Notes: generated by a model from the letters alone, not told the origin. A DNA stretch of 64,000 nucleotides from Kofleriaceae bacterium (GCA_020633495.1 JACKDR010000002.1:463293-527292), one strand, 5' to 3'; positions 48,701 through 60,720 are shown, counted from the first letter of the stretch. Made by a program: numbers and translations.

Positions 48701-49454
48701 CCGCATCGCCAACCTGTGGTGCCTCGGCGAGCTGCGCGAGCTGGTCCGGGTCCAGCCGATCTACCTGCGCGCCGCCGAGGAGCACGGCAACGTCTACTCG
48801 CAGCGCGGCCTGCGCGGCTGGCGCAGCAACGTCGCCTGGCTGATCCAGGGCGACCCGGTGGCGGCGCGCGCCCACGCCGAGCGCGCCGCGGTGGCGCGCG
48901 GCAAGGGCGAGCCGTTCCACCTCCACCACTACTACGACGTCCTCGCCCACGTCATGATCGACCTCTACGAGCGCCGCGGCGACGACGCGCTGGCGCGGAT
49001 CGACGGCATCTGGCGCGACCTCGAGGGCGCGCACCTGTTCCGCATCCAGAGCATCGACATCGAGGCCAGCTGGCTGCGCGGCCTGGCCGCGGTGGCGGCG
49101 GCTCGCCACGACCGCGACCGGCTCGACCTCGCGCAGCAGTGCGCGGTCCGCCTCGAGCGCCACCGCTCGCCGAGCGCGCGCATCCTGGCCAGCCAGCTGC
49201 GCGGCGCGATCGCGGCGCGCCGCGGCGTCCGCGACCTCGCGATCGAGGCGCTGCGCGCGACCGTCGCCTCGGCCGAGGTCGGCGAGATGGCGGCGCAGCG
49301 GGCCGCGGCCCAGTATCGCCTCGGCACCGTGCTCGGCGGCCCCGAGGGCCGCTCGCTGGTCGAGGCCGCGACCCGGTGGATGGGCGACCAGGGCGTCGGC
49401 GATCCGGCCGCGTTCGCCGCGATGCTCAGCCCCGGGCTCGGCGAGGTGTCGTAG
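45774..49454 (+). CDS. Ser/Thr kinase - AAA ATPase - TPR regulator (PknK-like)
   Basis: The start is the GTG at 45774 with TATGCT 8 nt upstream; 1226 residues. The kinase domain (about 15-290) has GSGGNGVVYRV, VALK, HRDVKPSN, DFGLV and SPEQ. An AAA_16-type ATPase (about 312-610) has Walker A GASGMGKSA and Walker B LVIAIDDLQWGD. A long helical TPR-like C-terminal half (about 680-1200) follows. This is the layout of PknK and similar proteobacterial regulators that integrate signals to control transcription or metabolism. Its end overlaps the convergent LysR gene by 29 nt. Confidence 0.88.
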   Translation: MKEANAAGAGERFELRGPLGSGGNGVVYRVFDRVRDDEVALKSLRSPGGRELYRFKREFRALADLSHPNLVNLYELYTVADDWMFTMELVDGVGFHQWVRPSPDGAPVEDAAGDVTAPPRPDALAGGLRLGPLDEARLRDALYQLADGLTALHAAGKLHRDVKPSNVLVEPSGRVVLLDFGLVADVDSFHVDRTHERAAVGTPAYMSPEQAADRPLTDAADWYAVGVMLYEALAARRPFDGNATIILGRKQREDPAPPSSFAPGTPADLEALCMRLLSRDPMHRPAGVEVLAALGREPSSATRRIRREATRGPFVGRGAELATLRRAYGDARQRCVVATVLGASGMGKSALVRAFLDEVSVDGEAVILESRCYEREVVPFKALDGVVDGLTAFLVRQPRGDIEKLTPRDVAALMRLFPVMKRVPGLAGTSLPGGLPSDPIELRRRAFGALRELLAEIAEYRPLVIAIDDLQWGDADSASALSGMIQGVDAPRMLVIASHRREDDAAATILGSLRQVTGAELREVDVGKLPAPDARTLWEALGGDHDDAAVDDAAGNPLLIAEMARARAAGAGPISSVDDAVRARMERLDGDARALMAAVAVAVRPLSTTLLSAAAHLPDNSDALGALRSERMVRVRGADAPVVEPYHDRIRQAVLSSLSTEQVRRTHAELARALAVEDTGDRELMVEHWLGAGEGGRASKYAERAARDAEERLAFHRAAELYGLALVHGDMPDAERCALTTRRAQTLASAGRLVEAAVEFRSASSLATGRDKLTLQRKSVEQLLRAGRLDRGLVATDQLLDAVDIRMPRTWRRTVVALVVERARIRLRGLGWDRRAEADVDPDVLDRLDVMWSVSSGFTFVNPVLGRVLQARFLREALAAGEPRRVTLAFGLELGYISMPGEPARERAEALFARARALAAQVDQPDAVGFIEASGGVASYLAGRFREAHDRIHAGELLLRQHSTEMRWQLDLAEIFRIANLWCLGELRELVRVQPIYLRAAEEHGNVYSQRGLRGWRSNVAWLIQGDPVAARAHAERAAVARGKGEPFHLHHYYDVLAHVMIDLYERRGDDALARIDGIWRDLEGAHLFRIQSIDIEASWLRGLAAVAAARHDRDRLDLAQQCAVRLERHRSPSARILASQLRGAIAARRGVRDLAIEALRATVASAEVGEMAAQRAAAQYRLGTVLGGPEGRSLVEAATRWMGDQGVGDPAAFAAMLSPGLGEVS

Positions 49455-50403
49455 CCGCGCCCGGGTCGGGCGCGAGCAGCTCGGCGATCATGCCGGCGAA
49501 GACGCGGGCCGCCCGCGACGTCGCGCCGGCGGCGGGTGTGATGACGCCGAGCTGGCGGGCTGGCGCGCCGACCAGCGGGATCGCGACCAGCGCGCCGGCG
49601 GCGACCTCGGCGCGCACCGCCGGCTCGGGCACGACCGAGGCGCCGAAGCCGAGCGCGACCAGCCGCTTGATGACCTCGACGCTGTTCATCTCCATCGCGA
49701 CCTGCGCGGCGCGCCCGGCGGCGGCGAACGCGGCGTCGAGGTGGGCGCGGGCCGCGGTCGTGCGATCGAGGACCACCAGCGGGTGCCCGGCCAGGACCGC
49801 GGGCGTGACCCGGCGGCGCCGCGCCAGCGGGTGATCCGGCGGCACGATCGCGACGTCGCGCAGCGGCGCGATCGCGGCGATCCGCAGCGCGTCGGCGACG
49901 GCGCGGCCGTCGAGGCGGAGCCCGGGCGGCAGCGGCAGCGCGACCACGCCGACGTCGACCGCGCGGGTCGCCACCGCGGCGGCGATGACCGGCGACGGCC
50001 GGTTGTCGAGGTGGAGCTCGACCGCGGGGTGGCGGGCGCGGAACCCGGCCAGCACCGGCGGCAGCAGGTGGGTCGCGAAGGTGTCGCTGGTGCCGACGAC
50101 GAGGCGGCCGCCGGCGACGTCGCGCAGCGCGGCCACCGCGGCGCGGGCGTCGGCCAGCGCGGCCAGCACCCGCTCGGCGTGGTCGCGCAGGACCCGGCCG
50201 GCCTCGGTCAGGGCGGTGCGGCGGCCGTCGCGCACGATCAGCAGGTCGCCGACGTCGTCCTCGAGCAGCGCCACCGCCTGGCTCACCGACGACTGGGTGC
50301 GGCCCAGCGCCCGCGCCGCCCGCGAGAAGCCGCCCTCGCGGGCCACCGCGGCGAACGCGCGCAGCCGGTCGAGGCGGAGCTCGGGCACCAGAGTCATCGG
50401 CAT
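49426..50403 (-). CDS. LysR-type transcriptional regulator
   Basis: The start is the ATG at 50403 (TACTAT 9 nt upstream; an ATG at 50397 is also possible); 325 residues. An N-terminal winged helix (about 8-67; FAAVAREGGFSRAARALGRTQ SSVSQAV region) is followed by a substrate-binding domain (about 95-300; GRLVVGTSDTFATHLLPPVL). It is divergent from purL, so it could regulate purL or act autonomously. It is tail-to-tail with the kinase gene, sharing 29 nt. Confidence 0.9.
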   Translation of the reverse strand: MPMTLVPELRLDRLRAFAAVAREGGFSRAARALGRTQSSVSQAVALLEDDVGDLLIVRDGRRTALTEAGRVLRDHAERVLAALADARAAVAALRDVAGGRLVVGTSDTFATHLLPPVLAGFRARHPAVELHLDNRPSPVIAAAVATRAVDVGVVALPLPPGLRLDGRAVADALRIAAIAPLRDVAIVPPDHPLARRRRVTPAVLAGHPLVVLDRTTAARAHLDAAFAAAGRAAQVAMEMNSVEVIKRLVALGFGASVVPEPAVRAEVAAGALVAIPLVGAPARQLGVITPAAGATSRAARVFAGMIAELLAPDPGAATTPRRARG

Positions 50404-50469
50404 GGCCGATGGATAGTATCAGGAGCCATCGGCTTGTGCGATGACCCGGCGACCGGCAGGATCGCCGGC

Positions 50470-54354
<3,885 letters not shown>

Positions 54355-54839
54355 GCCACCCCGCGCCGGTGCGCGTCGCGTCGGTGCCGACGTGCGGGCC
54401 GGACGCGGCCGAGCCGCGTCGCCGCCCACCGGATCGGTGCCGCTCCGCGTCTCGGTCGCCGCTCACCCCGAGCGCCCGACCGACGGCCGTCGGAGATTTG
54501 CGGCAAGACGAACCGAGTCAGGTCGCCTGGTCGACGTGGATCGCTCACCTCGAGCGGAGCCCGAGCGGCGAAGCCGCGAGGGCGCAGTCGAGAGGGCGTG
54601 GATCGGTGCGGTCTCGGCGGCGCACCGGTGCCCGCCCCCTCGACTCCGGGGTCGGTGCTGCGCACCTCCCCCTCCGCTCGGGGTGAGTGCTGTCAGGCCC
54701 AACTCCGCGGTCAGCCGATCGCTGCACCACGCAAGATCAGCGGCCTGGCCCAGCTGTTCGTTAGGAGCGGAACGCGAGGTGCGCAGCACCGAGCGTGGAG
54801 TCGAGGGCGGGCGCCGGTCCGCGTCGCCCCGCCGCGTCG
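54355..54839. repeat. Gene-free region with three copies of a ~47-bp palindromic repeat
   Basis: Copies lie at about 54549-54593 (plus), 54630-54679 (minus) and 54765-54812 (plus). The shared frame in the plus orientation is GAGCGGA...CGAG - hairpin - CGAG...AGTCGAG..GGGCG. The central hairpin is GCGGC-GAA-GCCGC in the first copy and GGTGC-GCA-GCACC in the others, so the stem sequence differs but pairing is kept. Copies two and three form a large inverted repeat around an 85-nt core. No gene is present. Confidence 0.7.
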
Positions 54840-56183
54840 CTACCGCCGGCGCCGCCGCGCGCGCCCCAGCGCGACCAGCGCCATCGCGGCGCCGCCGAGG
54901 GCGCCAGCGCCGCCACCGCCGCCGGCCGCAGCGCAGCCGCCGTCGTCGGCGACCGGCGGCAGCTCGCCGACGTCGGGCTCGCCGGTGTGCGGCGTCGGGT
55001 CGCTGGTCGGCAGGCCCGGGTCGCCGGCGGCGGTCGAGAACGTGAACGCGAACGTGTCGTCCATCGTCGTGCCGTCGTTGAAGGTCAGGCCCGGCGACAC
55101 CGTGACCGTGTAGGTCGTGTCGGGCGCCCAGTCGTCGAGCGGCTCGATCCGCGCCAGGTTGGCCTCGTCGGCGCCCCACTGGGTCGTCACGGTGACGTCG
55201 TGGACCGCGCCGGCGTCGTCGGTGACCTGGACGTGATCGGCGAGCTGCGCCTTCTCGATGCCGAGCCCGAACACGACCGCGACCTGGGACTCGGGCCGGC
55301 TGGAGTCGATCGGGTGGCCGACCGAGCCGTCGCGCGGGTACGTCGCGATCACCCAGTTCTGTGGCCCCGACACCTCGTGCAGCCGGTCCCACAGCGCCAG
55401 CCAGTACGCCGCCACGACCTCGCCCTCGCACGGCGGCCCGCCGGCCTCGGTCGGCTCCAGCAGGTGCGCGCTCGACCACGGGTAGCGATCGACGTAGTCC
55501 TGGACCTTGGCCGGATCCATGGCGGTGGCGACGCCGTAGTTGAGGACCAGTCGGTGCAATAGCTCCTGCGCGGCGTCGAGCTGATCGGCGCTGACGGTGT
55601 AGTCGAAGGCGTCGGCGTAGATCCCCGACAGCACCTGGCCCGGCACCCACGGCAGGGTGTCGAGGTAGTTCACGCCCTCCTGGGCGACCAGGAACACGTC
55701 GGTCGCGGTGTCGTGGCTGTCGAGCAGCGAGTCGCTCCAGCCGGCGGCGTCCTCGATCCGTGCCGCCTCGACGAACATCGAGTCGAAGACCTGATCGGCC
55801 ATGCCGTGCGACGCCAGGCCCATCAGGAACGCGACCTGCTCGGCGGCGTCGCCCTGGTTGAGCGGCCCGATCGCGTGGTCGCGGATCCACCGCACGTAGG
55901 CCTCGACGAACGGCTCCCAGTGGGACATCTCGCCGTAGGCGTCGCCGACGACGTAGCCGCCGTCGGGGAAGACGCTGCCGTTGATCAGCATCGCGCGGAC
56001 CTCGGGCCGGCTCAGCAGCTCCTTGAGCTTGCCGTCGGGCAGGTGCTCGACCGCGTGCAGCGAGATCCAGGTGTGCGTGTTGCCGCCGTTGGCCTCGGCC
56101 GCGCGCGGCGCGGCGACCGCGACCGCGGCGACCGCGGCGACCGCGGCGACCCCGGCGAGGCGCGCGCTCGTCGTGATCCGCAT
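54840..56183 (-). CDS. MYXO-CTERM exported zinc-dependent phospholipase C-like protein
   Basis: The start is the ATG at 56183, overlapping the stop of the CAP gene (ATGA). The 447-residue protein has a Sec signal peptide with an Ala/Val repeat, then a PF00882-like domain (about 30-290): THTWISLHAVEHLP, NGSVFPDGGY, GEMSHWEPF and GLASHGMADQVFD supply the expected His/Asp zinc ligands. A beta-sandwich domain (about 310-400) precedes a Gly-Gly-Cys MYXO-CTERM tail. It probably hydrolyses lipid or phospho-ester substrates at the cell surface, possibly with the CAP protein. Confidence 0.8.
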   Translation of the reverse strand: MRITTSARLAGVAAVAAVAAVAVAAPRAAEANGGNTHTWISLHAVEHLPDGKLKELLSRPEVRAMLINGSVFPDGGYVVGDAYGEMSHWEPFVEAYVRWIRDHAIGPLNQGDAAEQVAFLMGLASHGMADQVFDSMFVEAARIEDAAGWSDSLLDSHDTATDVFLVAQEGVNYLDTLPWVPGQVLSGIYADAFDYTVSADQLDAAQELLHRLVLNYGVATAMDPAKVQDYVDRYPWSSAHLLEPTEAGGPPCEGEVVAAYWLALWDRLHEVSGPQNWVIATYPRDGSVGHPIDSSRPESQVAVVFGLGIEKAQLADHVQVTDDAGAVHDVTVTTQWGADEANLARIEPLDDWAPDTTYTVTVSPGLTFNDGTTMDDTFAFTFSTAAGDPGLPTSDPTPHTGEPDVGELPPVADDGGCAAAGGGGGAGALGGAAMALVALGRARRRRR

Positions 56184-56644
56184 CAGTGACCGTAGTCCTG
56201 GACGATCGTGTAGTCGCCGTCGACGTAGACGCCGCAGCCGAGCGTGGCGTAGTCGCCCATCATGTTCTCGTAGTGACCGCCGCCGGGGCCCTCGTCGTAG
56301 AACGCCTGGACGCACTTGTCGACGAGCGCCTCGACGTCGCCGCCGGCGTACGCCAGCGGCCAGTGCGGGCACTCGTTCTCGGCCCACGCGATGCCGCCGC
56401 CGCTGTCCGATCGGAAGTGGTCGTGCGGGTTGCGGGTGTGGTCGTACTCGGCGCCGTCGCCGGCGTAGACGTCGAGCTCGGCCGAGCGCGCCACCGGCGG
56501 TCGCCCCTCCATGGCCCGGTACCGGTTGGTCTCGTCGACGCACCGCTGCAGCGGGCCGTCGTCGACGCTGTCGCCGCTGCCACAGGCCGGGAGTGCGGCG
56601 CCGCACATCGCGGCCGCCACGATCGGCAAGACGTTCGCGCGCAT
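56183..56644 (-). CDS. CAP/SCP-domain lipoprotein
   Basis: Start chosen at ATG 56644 (MRANVLPIVAAAM) with TAGCAT 7 nt upstream; an ATG at 56653 is also open. The 153-residue protein has a lipobox (LPAC). A compact CAP (SCP/PR-1) domain follows with the ordered motifs CVDETNRYRAMEG, GDGAEYDHTRNPHDH, AENECPHW and GPGGGHYENMM; the His and Glu residues of the CAP cavity are present. Its stop overlaps the PLC-like gene, so they are expressed together. Confidence 0.85.
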   Translation of the reverse strand: MRANVLPIVAAAMCGAALPACGSGDSVDDGPLQRCVDETNRYRAMEGRPPVARSAELDVYAGDGAEYDHTRNPHDHFRSDSGGGIAWAENECPHWPLAYAGGDVEALVDKCVQAFYDEGPGGGHYENMMGDYATLGCGVYVDGDYTIVQDYGH

Positions 56645-56679
56645 GGCCGCCATGCTACCCTGGCGGCCCCGGCGTCGTC

Positions 56680-57342
56680 ATGATCGTCATCTACGGTACC
56701 CGTCACTACGGCGTCGTCGACGAGCGCGGCGGCGAGTACGCGCTCACCCGGTTCGCGCACATCTACTGGCTGCCGCTGTTCCCGGTGGGGTCGATGTGGG
56801 TGACGCGGACCACCGAGGACGGCTACCGCGGCCACACGATCGGCCTGTCGGGCAAGAGCGTGCTCGCCGGCTACGCCCGGGTCTGGGGCCCGATCGCCGC
56901 GGTCGCCGGCGTCTTCACCGGCGGCGTCGGCGGCTTCGCGGTCGCCGGCGCGGCCGCCGGCCTCAGCGGCTGGAGCTGGACCTGGCGCAAGCTGCGCGGC
57001 GCCCGCAACGAGCGCCGCAGCCACCTCAACATGCTGGCGTTCGGCACCCGCTGCGATCCGTCGCGGATGAGCCGCGAGCTGGTCGAGGCCCTGATGCCCG
57101 AGGTCGAGGCCCGCTGGGCCGAGGTCGCCGGCGGCAAGACGCCCAGCGACGTCGCGCGCTTCGGCGCCGAGAACCCGGCGCAGGCGGTGGCCGCCTACGG
57201 CCTGCTGCGGCTGCGCGCCCGCGGCGGCGGCGGCAAGGCCTCCGAGGACGAGGCGATGCGCATCCTCGACCAGGCGCACGACGTGTCGGCGCTCGACGAC
57301 GGCGGCCCGTACCGCAGCCAGCTCCCCGACGGCGCGGTCTGA
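56680..57342 (+). CDS. Hypothetical protein with hydrophobic segment, 220 aa
   Basis: The start is the ATG at 56680 (MIVIYGTRHYGVVDERGGEY). Residues 1-60 are strand-rich with Tyr/His/Trp; a hydrophobic Gly/Ala helix lies about 75-100 (GPIAAVAGVFTGGVGGFAVA); the rest is helical and charged. It is divergent from the CAP-PLC pair with 35 nt between starts, so their promoters overlap. I do not recognise it; the first part resembles zinc-ribbon-less YgiM/DUF-type conserved proteins of myxobacteria only loosely. Confidence 0.68.
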   Translation: MIVIYGTRHYGVVDERGGEYALTRFAHIYWLPLFPVGSMWVTRTTEDGYRGHTIGLSGKSVLAGYARVWGPIAAVAGVFTGGVGGFAVAGAAAGLSGWSWTWRKLRGARNERRSHLNMLAFGTRCDPSRMSRELVEALMPEVEARWAEVAGGKTPSDVARFGAENPAQAVAAYGLLRLRARGGGGKASEDEAMRILDQAHDVSALDDGGPYRSQLPDGAV

Positions 57343-57370
57343 GCGATCGCCCCGGCGGCCCGCCGCGCGC

Positions 57371-57994
57371 TCAGAACGTCGTCGACAGCCCGACCGCGTA
57401 GCCGCCGCCGCGCACCGGCGCCACGTACGGCGCCACCGGCAGCGGCTCGGTGACCTCGGCGAGCACGGTCCAGTCGATCACCAGCGCGGCGATCATGCCG
57501 GCGGCGCCGAGGTTGCCCGCCGTGTGCTCGCTGGTCACGACGCCGCTCTGGGCCCGGCCGCGATCGATCGCCGCGCCGATCAGCGAGCCGGCCAGCGGCA
57601 GGCCGAGCCGCAGGCCGAGGCTGCGCCACGCGCCCTTGACGTTGCCCTGGCTGCGGTGCACCAGCGGCGCGCCGACGAACATGCCGGCGGCGCCGCCGAA
57701 CAGCATCACCGCGCCCAGATCGGCGTCGCTGCCGCCACCGTCGTCGCCGAGCGCCTCGCCGACCAGGATGATCGCGCCGAGAAACGCGGTGCCCATGCAC
57801 GCGGCGTCCACCGCCGCGACGGTCAGGCCGTAGCGGCGCGTCCGGGTCGGTGCCGGCACCGGCGCCGGGTCCCAGGCGGTCGCGCTGGGCGGCCGCGGCG
57901 CGGTCGCCGCCGGCTGGGCGCGCGCGGGCAAGGCGCCGGCGCCGGCGAGCACGGTCGTGACCAGCAGCGCGGTGAGCGGGGCGAGAAGCCTCAT
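57371..57994 (-). CDS. Small membrane protein, paralogue 1 of a tandem pair
   Basis: The start is the ATG at 57994 with GGGGGAGG upstream; 207 residues. A signal peptide (about 1-28) is followed by two or three hydrophobic segments (AACMGTAFLGAIILVGEAL; DLGAVMLFGGAAGMFVG; GMIAALVIDWTVLAEV). It shares the order LRLGLPLAGSLI...GAAGMIA-ALVIDWT...PY..P..GGGYAVG with its upstream neighbour at 58064. Family not recognised. Confidence 0.72.
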   Translation of the reverse strand: MRLLAPLTALLVTTVLAGAGALPARAQPAATAPRPPSATAWDPAPVPAPTRTRRYGLTVAAVDAACMGTAFLGAIILVGEALGDDGGGSDADLGAVMLFGGAAGMFVGAPLVHRSQGNVKGAWRSLGLRLGLPLAGSLIGAAIDRGRAQSGVVTSEHTAGNLGAAGMIAALVIDWTVLAEVTEPLPVAPYVAPVRGGGYAVGLSTTF

Positions 57995-58063
57995 GGGGCG
58001 ATCCTCCCCCGGAACCCGTGCCACCGGCCACCAGATCCATCACGACCGCCGGCGAAGACCGCC

Positions 58064-58666
58064 TCACAGCGACCCGGCGACACCGACCGTCACGCCGCTG
58101 CGACCGATCGGCGACGCGTAGGGCCTCGCCCGGGTCCGCCCCGACCGGCGTCCACGGGACAGCCCCGTCCAGTCGAGCACGATCGCGCCGATCGCGCCGA
58201 CCCCGGCCGCGCCCACCTGCGTCCAGGTGTCCCCGTCGAGCGAGCGGGCCAGCAGGGAGGCTCCGACGGGCAGGCCGAGGCGCAGCACCACGCTGGCGAT
58301 GGCCGCGCCGTCGCGGCCGACCTCATGATGGCTCGAGGCACCCGACGAGACGTACAGGAGGCCACCGACGCTCCCGAGGAGCAGCCCGAGCTCCTGGCAC
58401 TCACAGGCTTCCACCGCGAAGGTGGCGATCGATGCGCCGACGAGCAGCGTCGCGCCCGCGTCGACGCGCATCATCGGCCCCAGGGACGGCTCGGCCACGG
58501 TGGACGCCGGCTCGTCGGGACCGTCGGTGGCCCCGGGGGTCGCGTGCCCGGGGCGCGGCCGCAGGGGGGCGGCAGGATCGGCCTTCGCCGTCGACGTTCC
58601 GGCCGTCACGGCGACGGCGACGGCGACGACCGCGACGATGGAGCGGCGCCTGCGACGCATCGACAT
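58064..58666 (-). CDS. Small membrane protein, paralogue 2 of a tandem pair
   Basis: The start is the ATG at 58666; 200 residues. A signal peptide (about 3-28) is followed by a hydrophobic segment (RVDAGATLLVGASIATFAVE). A C-terminal part then carries VLRLGLPVGASLLARSLDG, GAAGVGAIGAIVLDWTGL and PYASPIGRSGVTVG, parallel to the downstream gene. The two are separated by 69 nt and are probably an old duplication. Function unknown. Confidence 0.7.
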   Translation of the reverse strand: MSMRRRRRSIVAVVAVAVAVTAGTSTAKADPAAPLRPRPGHATPGATDGPDEPASTVAEPSLGPMMRVDAGATLLVGASIATFAVEACECQELGLLLGSVGGLLYVSSGASSHHEVGRDGAAIASVVLRLGLPVGASLLARSLDGDTWTQVGAAGVGAIGAIVLDWTGLSRGRRSGRTRARPYASPIGRSGVTVGVAGSL

Positions 58667-58768
58667 GCGAGCAGCGTGTGCCGGCGCGGTCGTGCATCGT
58701 GCCAGGTTCCGCTACCAGCTGTTCACCGCGCGATGCGCGGGCGCCTCGCTCGTGCGATCCTGGCGGCG

Positions 58769-59371
58769 ATGCCGCCACGTCGCGCGCCCGGCCTCGTCGT
58801 CCACGACCTCACGCCCGATCGCTGGCCCGACGTCGAGCGCCTGTTCGGGCCGCGCGGCGCCTGCGCCGGCTGCTGGTGCATGTTCTGGCGCCTCGACGCC
58901 GGCGAGCGCTTCGACGACGTCAAGGGCGACGCCGCGCGGCGCCGCTTCCGCGCCCTGGTCCGCGCCGATCGCGCCCACGGCGTCATCGCCTACGCCGGCG
59001 ACGAGCCGGTCGGCTGGGCGACCTACGATCGTCGCCGCGACCTGCCGCGCCTCGATCGCGCGCCCAGCCTGGCGTGCGACGACGCCGACCAGGTCTGGTC
59101 GCTGCCGTGCTTCTTCGTCAAGAGCGGCTGGCGCGGCCGCGGCGTCGCGACCACGCTGCTCGACGGCGCGCTGGCGGCGCTGCGCGATCGCGGCGCCCGC
59201 GTCGTCGAGGCCTACCCGGTGAAGCTCACCGGCGACGGCCGCATGCCGGCGGCGTTCGTGTACACCGGCGTGCCGGCGCTGTTCGAGCGCGCCGGCTTCG
59301 TCAGCGTCGCGGCGCGCCCGCGCGGCAAGCAGCGGTACCGGCGCACGCTGCGCCGGCGCACGACCCGGTGA
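58769..59371 (+). CDS. GNAT-family N-acetyltransferase
   Basis: The start is the ATG at 58769 (GATCCT 7 nt upstream); 200 residues. The N-terminus has an unusual Cys/Trp cluster (GACAGCWCMFWR). The acetyl-CoA site is the Q/R-x-x-G-x-G/A pattern SGWRGRGVATTLLDGAL at about 120-140, followed by a C-terminal strand (RAGFVSVA) typical of the fold. The protein ends in a basic tail (RYRRTLRRRTTR). It acetylates a small molecule or protein amine; the substrate is unknown. Confidence 0.85.
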   Translation: MPPRRAPGLVVHDLTPDRWPDVERLFGPRGACAGCWCMFWRLDAGERFDDVKGDAARRRFRALVRADRAHGVIAYAGDEPVGWATYDRRRDLPRLDRAPSLACDDADQVWSLPCFFVKSGWRGRGVATTLLDGALAALRDRGARVVEAYPVKLTGDGRMPAAFVYTGVPALFERAGFVSVAARPRGKQRYRRTLRRRTTR

Positions 59372-59389
59372 CGGGCACCGTCGCTGGCG

Positions 59390-59962
59390 TCAGTTGAGCG
59401 GCCAGTCCCGCGGCCGCGACATCACGCGGTTCTCGCTGTAGCTGTAGCGGTGCGGCCGCGCCTTGCGCGCGTGATCGCCCGGGACGTCGATCACCTTCTC
59501 GAGCTCGACGTCCTTGTACTCCTTGGCGCGCGCGATGATCACCGCGCAGCGCGCGTTGCGGACCACCGCCTCGCTGACCGAGCCGAGCAGGATGCGGCGC
59601 AACCCGGTCCGACCGTGCGAGCCGATGACCACCAGGTCGGCGCCGACGTCCTCGGCGAGCCCGAGGATCTCGTCGACCGCGTTGCCGATGCGGGCGTGGA
59701 CGAAGAAGTGGACCTCGGTGGTGGGCGCGCGCGCCGTGAAGATGTTCTTGAGCCGCTCGGTCAGCAGGTCCTGGATCCGCTCGGCGTAGTGGTAGTCGAC
59801 GACCTCGTTGGGCTCGAGGCCCAGGCCACGATGCGGGTCGATCGCGGTGACGAAGTGCAGGATGTGGTGGGGCGCTCGACAGGCGAGCTCCACGGCTCGC
59901 TCGAGCGCGAGGTCCGCGGTCTCGGAGAAGTCGTACGCGACGACGACTTGCTTGTTGTCCAT
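59390..59962 (-). CDS. Universal stress protein (UspA family)
   Basis: The start is the ATG at 59962 (MDNKQVVVAYDFSETAD) with AAAGGAGAG upstream; 190 residues. One Usp domain (about 5-145) carries the ATP-binding motif GSHGRTGLRRILLGSVSEAVV (G-2x-G-9x-G-S). A C-terminal extension of about 45 residues (RKARPHRYSYSENRVMSRP) is basic and unusual for the family. It is expressed under stress and binds ATP; partner unknown. Confidence 0.9.
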   Translation of the reverse strand: MDNKQVVVAYDFSETADLALERAVELACRAPHHILHFVTAIDPHRGLGLEPNEVVDYHYAERIQDLLTERLKNIFTARAPTTEVHFFVHARIGNAVDEILGLAEDVGADLVVIGSHGRTGLRRILLGSVSEAVVRNARCAVIIARAKEYKDVELEKVIDVPGDHARKARPHRYSYSENRVMSRPRDWPLN

Positions 59963-60191
59963 GGCTCTCTCCTTTTGCTGGCGACCGGCGTAGGTGCACG
60001 TGGTGTTCCAGCCCCCGATCACGCTCCTTCACGGAAGGCTACCCCGCCCACCGCACCTGGCTTGCGCAATTCCTGCGTCAGTACGCCACGCCCCCTCCCA
60101 TCGTTGCGCCGAGCCGGGCGTCTGCGCGAGGCGGTCTCGGTGGAGGCGCTGCGAGGCCGTCTGCGGGCGAGCGAGCCGATCGACAGAGCGG

Positions 60192-60210
60192 GTGAGGATG
60201 AAATCCTCAC
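60192..60210. promoter_or_regulatory. Palindrome GTGAGGAT-GAA-ATCCTCAC
   Basis: Perfect 8-bp arms around a 3-nt centre, 73 nt before the HIT gene start and less GC-rich than its surroundings. It is a candidate operator or hairpin; a terminator for the divergent usp gene is excluded because that gene reads away from it. Confidence 0.4.
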
Positions 60211-60282
60211 ACGCGCTGAGCCGGGCGCGAGTGATCAGGGCGCCCGCCGCCGTGGCCGGACACGGTCGCGTACCATCGGGAC

Positions 60283-60720
60283 GTGACCTGCGTGTTCTGC
60301 GAGATCGCGGCGGGCCAGGCGCCGGCCAGCCTGGTCCTCGATCGCGGCGAGATCCTGGCGTTCATGGACATCCACCCGTGGCGGCCCGGTCACCTGCTGG
60401 TGGTGCCGCGGCGCCACGCGGTCCGGGTCGGCGACCTGACCGGTGAGGTCGCCGCGGCCCTGTGGTCGGTCGGGATCGAGCTGGCCGCGGCGCTCCGTGC
60501 GTCGAACCTCGGCTGCGACGACGTCCACCTGCTGGTCAACGACGGCCCGGCCGCGGCCCAGACCGTGCCGCACGTCCACCTCCACGTCGTGCCGCGCGCC
60601 CGGGGCGACCTGTGGCGGCTCGGCGCCCGCCTCGCCCAGCAACCGGTGCGCCGGCTCTTCGGCGCCGTCGCCCGCGACATCCTCGACGGCCACGCCGAGC
60701 AGATCCGCGCCGCCCTGTGA
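60283..60720 (+). CDS. HIT-family protein (histidine triad hydrolase/transferase)
   Basis: The start is the GTG at 60283; TACCAT lies 6 nt upstream. The 145-residue protein has the N-terminal CVFCEIAAGQAP zinc-like pair and the active-site triad HVHLHVVPR at about residues 98-106. The family hydrolyses nucleotide phosphoramidates or AppppA-type dinucleotides. It is followed by the OmpA-like gene at 60776 on the same strand. Confidence 0.93.
   Translation: MTCVFCEIAAGQAPASLVLDRGEILAFMDIHPWRPGHLLVVPRRHAVRVGDLTGEVAAALWSVGIELAAALRASNLGCDDVHLLVNDGPAAAQTVPHVHLHVVPRARGDLWRLGARLAQQPVRRLFGAVARDILDGHAEQIRAAL

Noticed and set aside
45705..49163. Long minus-strand open frame opposite the PknK-like kinase
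   Set aside because: It is an antisense shadow; the plus frame has HRD, DFG, Walker A and B in the right order.
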